Shown here piece after piece: positions 43,254-45,497 of a DNA stretch of 45,497 nt. Each line of letters begins with the position of its first letter. Positions within the stretch are counted from its first letter, which is position 1. Source of the stretch: an uncultured Lachnospiraceae bacterium. GTDB lineage: Bacteria > Bacillota > Clostridia > Lachnospirales > Lachnospiraceae. Location of the stretch: positions 1 through 45,497 of the forward strand of contig CALCMD010000033.1 in NCBI GenBank assembly GCA_937965795.1, read 5' to 3'. The notes under the pieces are model-generated. The model was given only the letters and a program-made list of their open reading frames with translations. It had not been told where the DNA came from and made no database searches. Both the position numbers and the translations under genes were made by a program.

Positions 43254-43850
43254 TTACCTAGAAAAATATTCACCTATAAACCTTGCAATTTCTTCTATAC
43301 ATACACCGATTTCTCCATTGTTATAAAATTTTTTTAAAATTTTTGCTTTTTCAAGATTCTCCTTTGAAAAATCTGACGTGTCTGCCAGAAACCTGCGGCA
43401 CAATTCTTCATAATTCGGATTCTCCTGCTTTCTTTCACGGTTCAGCGCTCTTTCCAGGCGAATCCCATCCTCCACTTCAATATAAAGCGGTACGATCACT
43501 TCTTCTCCATAATAATCCTTCAGCTGTTTACAGGATTCCAATGTTCCGATCGCCAGATAATCCTTCTCTTTCAAATCCATATTTTCATCATCCACGGTAA
43601 AATACTTCCATACTCCGCACACCGTATCGTATCTTCGAAGTTCGATGACCTTCCCTTCCGTCAAAAGCTCCTGTAGCTTTTCTTCTTTTACAAAATGATA
43701 CTGCAAACCATCCGTCTCACCCGCGCGAATAGGCCTTGTCGTATAAAGCACGATTTTGTGCAGTTTTAATTCCTTCCTGCGTAAAAGAGCTTCATAAACC
43801 GTATCCTTCCCGGAAGAACTTTTTCCCATTACATAAAAAATCTTTCCCAT
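43254..43850 (-). CDS. Guanylate-kinase-like P-loop protein in the tmk position
   Basis: A 198-residue nucleotide-kinase fold protein. P-loop at about 9-16 (GKSSSGKD), then the TTRPIRAGETDGLQYHFV segment, which is the GMP-binding signature of guanylate kinase. Its length matches Gmk, but several positions diverge (Asp after the P-loop Lys, insertion of DTVCGVW). In B. subtilis the equivalent slot between the decarboxylase and holB holds thymidylate kinase tmk. It may be a second guanylate kinase or a relative with other substrate. Confidence 0.8.
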   Translation of the reverse strand: MGKIFYVMGKSSSGKDTVYEALLRRKELKLHKIVLYTTRPIRAGETDGLQYHFVKEEKLQELLTEGKVIELRRYDTVCGVWKYFTVDDENMDLKEKDYLAIGTLESCKQLKDYYGEEVIVPLYIEVEDGIRLERALNRERKQENPNYEELCRRFLADTSDFSKENLEKAKILKKFYNNGEIGVCIEEIARFIGEYFSR

Positions 43851-43873
43851 CAGCTTTTCTTCTCCAACATGAA

Positions 43874-45298
43874 CTACTTCATAACCTGTATCTTACGCAG
43901 AGAATATTCTTCCAGCCCCTGTATGGAATATCCCCTCTGCTGAAACTGTTTCACTTTATCCAGAACTCCTCTGCTGATTCTCTCACCCGGAACCAGAATC
44001 GGAATTCCCGGAGGATAAAGATAAAGAAATTCCCGGCTTATCCGTCCTTCTGATTTTTCCAGCAAAACACTTTCTTTTGGACTTTCCAGAGCCTCCGAAA
44101 TCCTGCACACATGCTCATTTTTCGTGACCACGTTATCTGCTTCACAATATTCTTTGCCATCTTTTTTCTCAAAAGCTCCTATCGAGTGATCTATTTCCAT
44201 CAAAGCCTCATAAAGCCTCTGAAAACCCTCTGCCGTATCTGAAACAGAAGTCAACGCCAGCGCATAAGTTCCGGCCGCCATCTCTAATTCCAGATGATAC
44301 CTGTTTCTCAATCTGTCGTCAAGCCAATTTCCATCCATTCCTGTTCCCTTAACAGAAATTACCAGTTTTGACCTGTCAAAATCAAAAACACCGCTTTTTC
44401 CGATGAGACTAGAACCAGCCAAACGAACCTGTGAAAATTTTTCCGCTCCCTTATAAAATTTTTCAAGGTTCTCTTTTAATTTTTCAAACATTTCTTTTCC
44501 ATTTTCCTGCATCGTTCTGATACATTCATCCATTCCTGCCATAAAAACATAAGACGGACTGCTGCTCTGGTATATTCCCAGATACATGCGCAGTTTTTCC
44601 CTGTCCACCCTTTTTCCGTTTACATGAAGAAGCGCCGTCTGCGTCAGCGAGGGCAGCGTTTTATGAAGACTGTGAATCACAAGATCCGCCCCCATCTGCA
44701 CCGCACTTTTCGGAAAATAAGGATGAAACCCAAAATGCGCTCCATGCGCTTCATCCACGATCAGAGGAATTTCCCTCTGATGTACGATTCCCGCTATTTT
44801 CCCTATATCCGAAACCACCCCGTCATAAGTAGGAGAAGTTACAATCACTGCCTGAATATCCGGATTTTCATTCAACGCCTGCTTCACTTGATCCGGGAAA
44901 ATTCCTCCATTGATACCAAAGGAATTTTCTTTTTCAGGATAGAGATAAATGACCTCCAGCTCCTGAAGCAATGCTCCATGATAAACCGCCTTATGGCAGT
45001 TTCTCGCCATAAGGATTTTTCCTCCCTTCGCTGTACAGGCTGAGATAGCGCTCAAAATCCCACAGGTACTCCCATTTACCAGAAAATGCGTCTCTTCTGC
45101 TCCATATAAGACCGCCGCCCTTTTTTGTGCCTCTTTCAAAATTCCTTCTGCATGATGCAGATTATCAAAACCGTAAATTTCCGTAATATCAATGAAAAAT
45201 GGATTTACAAAATTCTTTCTTCTTTTATGTCCCGGCATATGAAACGGATATGCTTCGGATGCCTGATATTTTAAAAGTGCATCATACAAATACTCCAT
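43874..45298 (-). CDS. PLP-dependent Orn/Lys/Arg decarboxylase family protein (YaaO/SpeA-like)
   Basis: A 474-residue fold-type I PLP enzyme of the major lysine/arginine/ornithine decarboxylase family, the short form typical of Firmicutes. Motifs are the N-terminal PFHMPGHKR, the PLP-contacting IVDEAHGAHFGFH and the Schiff-base lysine K213 in SLHKTLPSLTQTA. The PPGIPILVPGE segment near the C-terminus is also typical. The substrate (Arg, Lys or Orn) cannot be fixed from sequence. The ATG at 45298 has GGGAG upstream; the longer frame to 45367 begins in AT-rich leader sequence and is rejected. It heads the cluster through rsmI. Confidence 0.9.
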   Translation of the reverse strand: MEYLYDALLKYQASEAYPFHMPGHKRRKNFVNPFFIDITEIYGFDNLHHAEGILKEAQKRAAVLYGAEETHFLVNGSTCGILSAISACTAKGGKILMARNCHKAVYHGALLQELEVIYLYPEKENSFGINGGIFPDQVKQALNENPDIQAVIVTSPTYDGVVSDIGKIAGIVHQREIPLIVDEAHGAHFGFHPYFPKSAVQMGADLVIHSLHKTLPSLTQTALLHVNGKRVDREKLRMYLGIYQSSSPSYVFMAGMDECIRTMQENGKEMFEKLKENLEKFYKGAEKFSQVRLAGSSLIGKSGVFDFDRSKLVISVKGTGMDGNWLDDRLRNRYHLELEMAAGTYALALTSVSDTAEGFQRLYEALMEIDHSIGAFEKKDGKEYCEADNVVTKNEHVCRISEALESPKESVLLEKSEGRISREFLYLYPPGIPILVPGERISRGVLDKVKQFQQRGYSIQGLEEYSLRKIQVMK

Positions 45299-45388
45299 CT
45301 TTTGCTTCTCCCTTTTTGTTAAGAATCTTTGCAAATTCTTTATAAAAAAAACATAATTTAAACACAAATTCTGTTTATACTAAAACTG

Positions 45389-45407
45389 TATTAGCAAACA
45401 GCTAATA
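45389..45407. promoter_or_regulatory. Inverted repeat upstream of the decarboxylase operon
   Basis: TATTAGC-AAACA-GCTAATA, a perfect 7-bp inverted repeat about 90 bases before the decarboxylase start. It is suitable for a dimeric repressor operator or a small hairpin. The regulator is unknown. Confidence 0.4.
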
Positions 45408-45424
45408 TATTTTCATAACTCACT

Positions 45425-45455
45425 CTTCGCAGCTTCCACAGGCTGCGGAGAACTC
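45425..45455. other. GC-rich hairpin near the right end
   Basis: TTCGCAGC and GCTGCGGA pair (with one G-U) around a 7-8 base loop. There is no T-run directly behind it on the minus strand, so it may be part of a terminator for a gene outside the window or a leader structure. Confidence 0.35.
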
Positions 45456-45497
45456 CCTCAAAATATTTTATTTTTTCTCTTTCCTTGAAAAGAACCT

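Noticed and set aside
1..45497. tRNA, rRNA, CRISPR, riboswitch, integrase or transposase
   Set aside because: I looked for cloverleaf ends, evenly spaced repeats, T-box or riboswitch-like leaders and mobile-element proteins and saw none I could support.

Overview
The window looks like chromosomal DNA from a gut Firmicute of the family Lachnospiraceae, most like a mucin-degrading Ruminococcus/Mediterraneibacter (torques/gnavus type). This is inferred from the gene content: TgpA-like transglutaminase, DUF58 and MoxR genes, sporulation genes (cwlD, spmA, spmB), a Bacillus-like yaaO-holB-ricT-trmN6-rsmI cluster, and very large secreted mucin-active proteins carrying FIVAR, LRR_5, CBM32 and NPCBM modules. 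Species is not proven. No rRNA, tRNA, CRISPR array, transposase or integrase was seen. Almost every gene lies on the minus strand; the exceptions are the two genes at the left end and spmB.

Left part (1-16 kb): a membrane-anchored class A beta-lactamase-like serine hydrolase and a small conserved protein (+ strand) converge on pgi across a bidirectional terminator. Then come an unknown membrane protein, an MTA/SAH nucleosidase (mtnN), a moxR-DUF58-transglutaminase operon, and a sua5 - pseudo-phosphatase - dCMP deaminase operon. A repeat-bearing lipoprotein, cwlD and a GH18 hydrolase with a Cu-amine-oxidase-N-like and SH3 stalk complete this section.

Middle (16-40 kb): two tandem, paralogous giant GH20 beta-N-acetylhexosaminidases and an M60 metallopeptidase-GH33 sialidase operon form a host mucin O-glycan degradation locus. 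The sialidase would remove terminal sialic acid, the GH20 enzymes would remove exposed GlcNAc/GalNAc, and the M60 peptidase would cut the glycosylated protein core. None of the four carries an LPXTG sorting signal; all end in a lysine-rich LRR_5 or Fn3 module. Inserted between the GH20 pair and the M60-sialidase pair is a Wadjet/MukBEF-like SMC operon (jetA-jetB-jetC) that lacks the nuclease gene jetD. It is flanked by spmA and spmB, which are normally adjacent but here are separated and on opposite strands.

Right end (40-45.5 kb): a housekeeping operon running Orn/Lys/Arg decarboxylase family protein, guanylate-kinase-like protein, holB, ricT, trmN6, rsmI. It matches the B. subtilis yaaO-tmk-holB-ricT-trmN6-rsmI order, except that a guanylate-kinase-fold protein sits where tmk would be.

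The observations most worth checking are the jetD-less Wadjet operon splitting spmA from spmB, the YwlE-type phosphatase that has lost all three catalytic positions, the shared basic C-terminal surface modules, and the unknown 96-residue gene tied to the larger GH20 enzyme.
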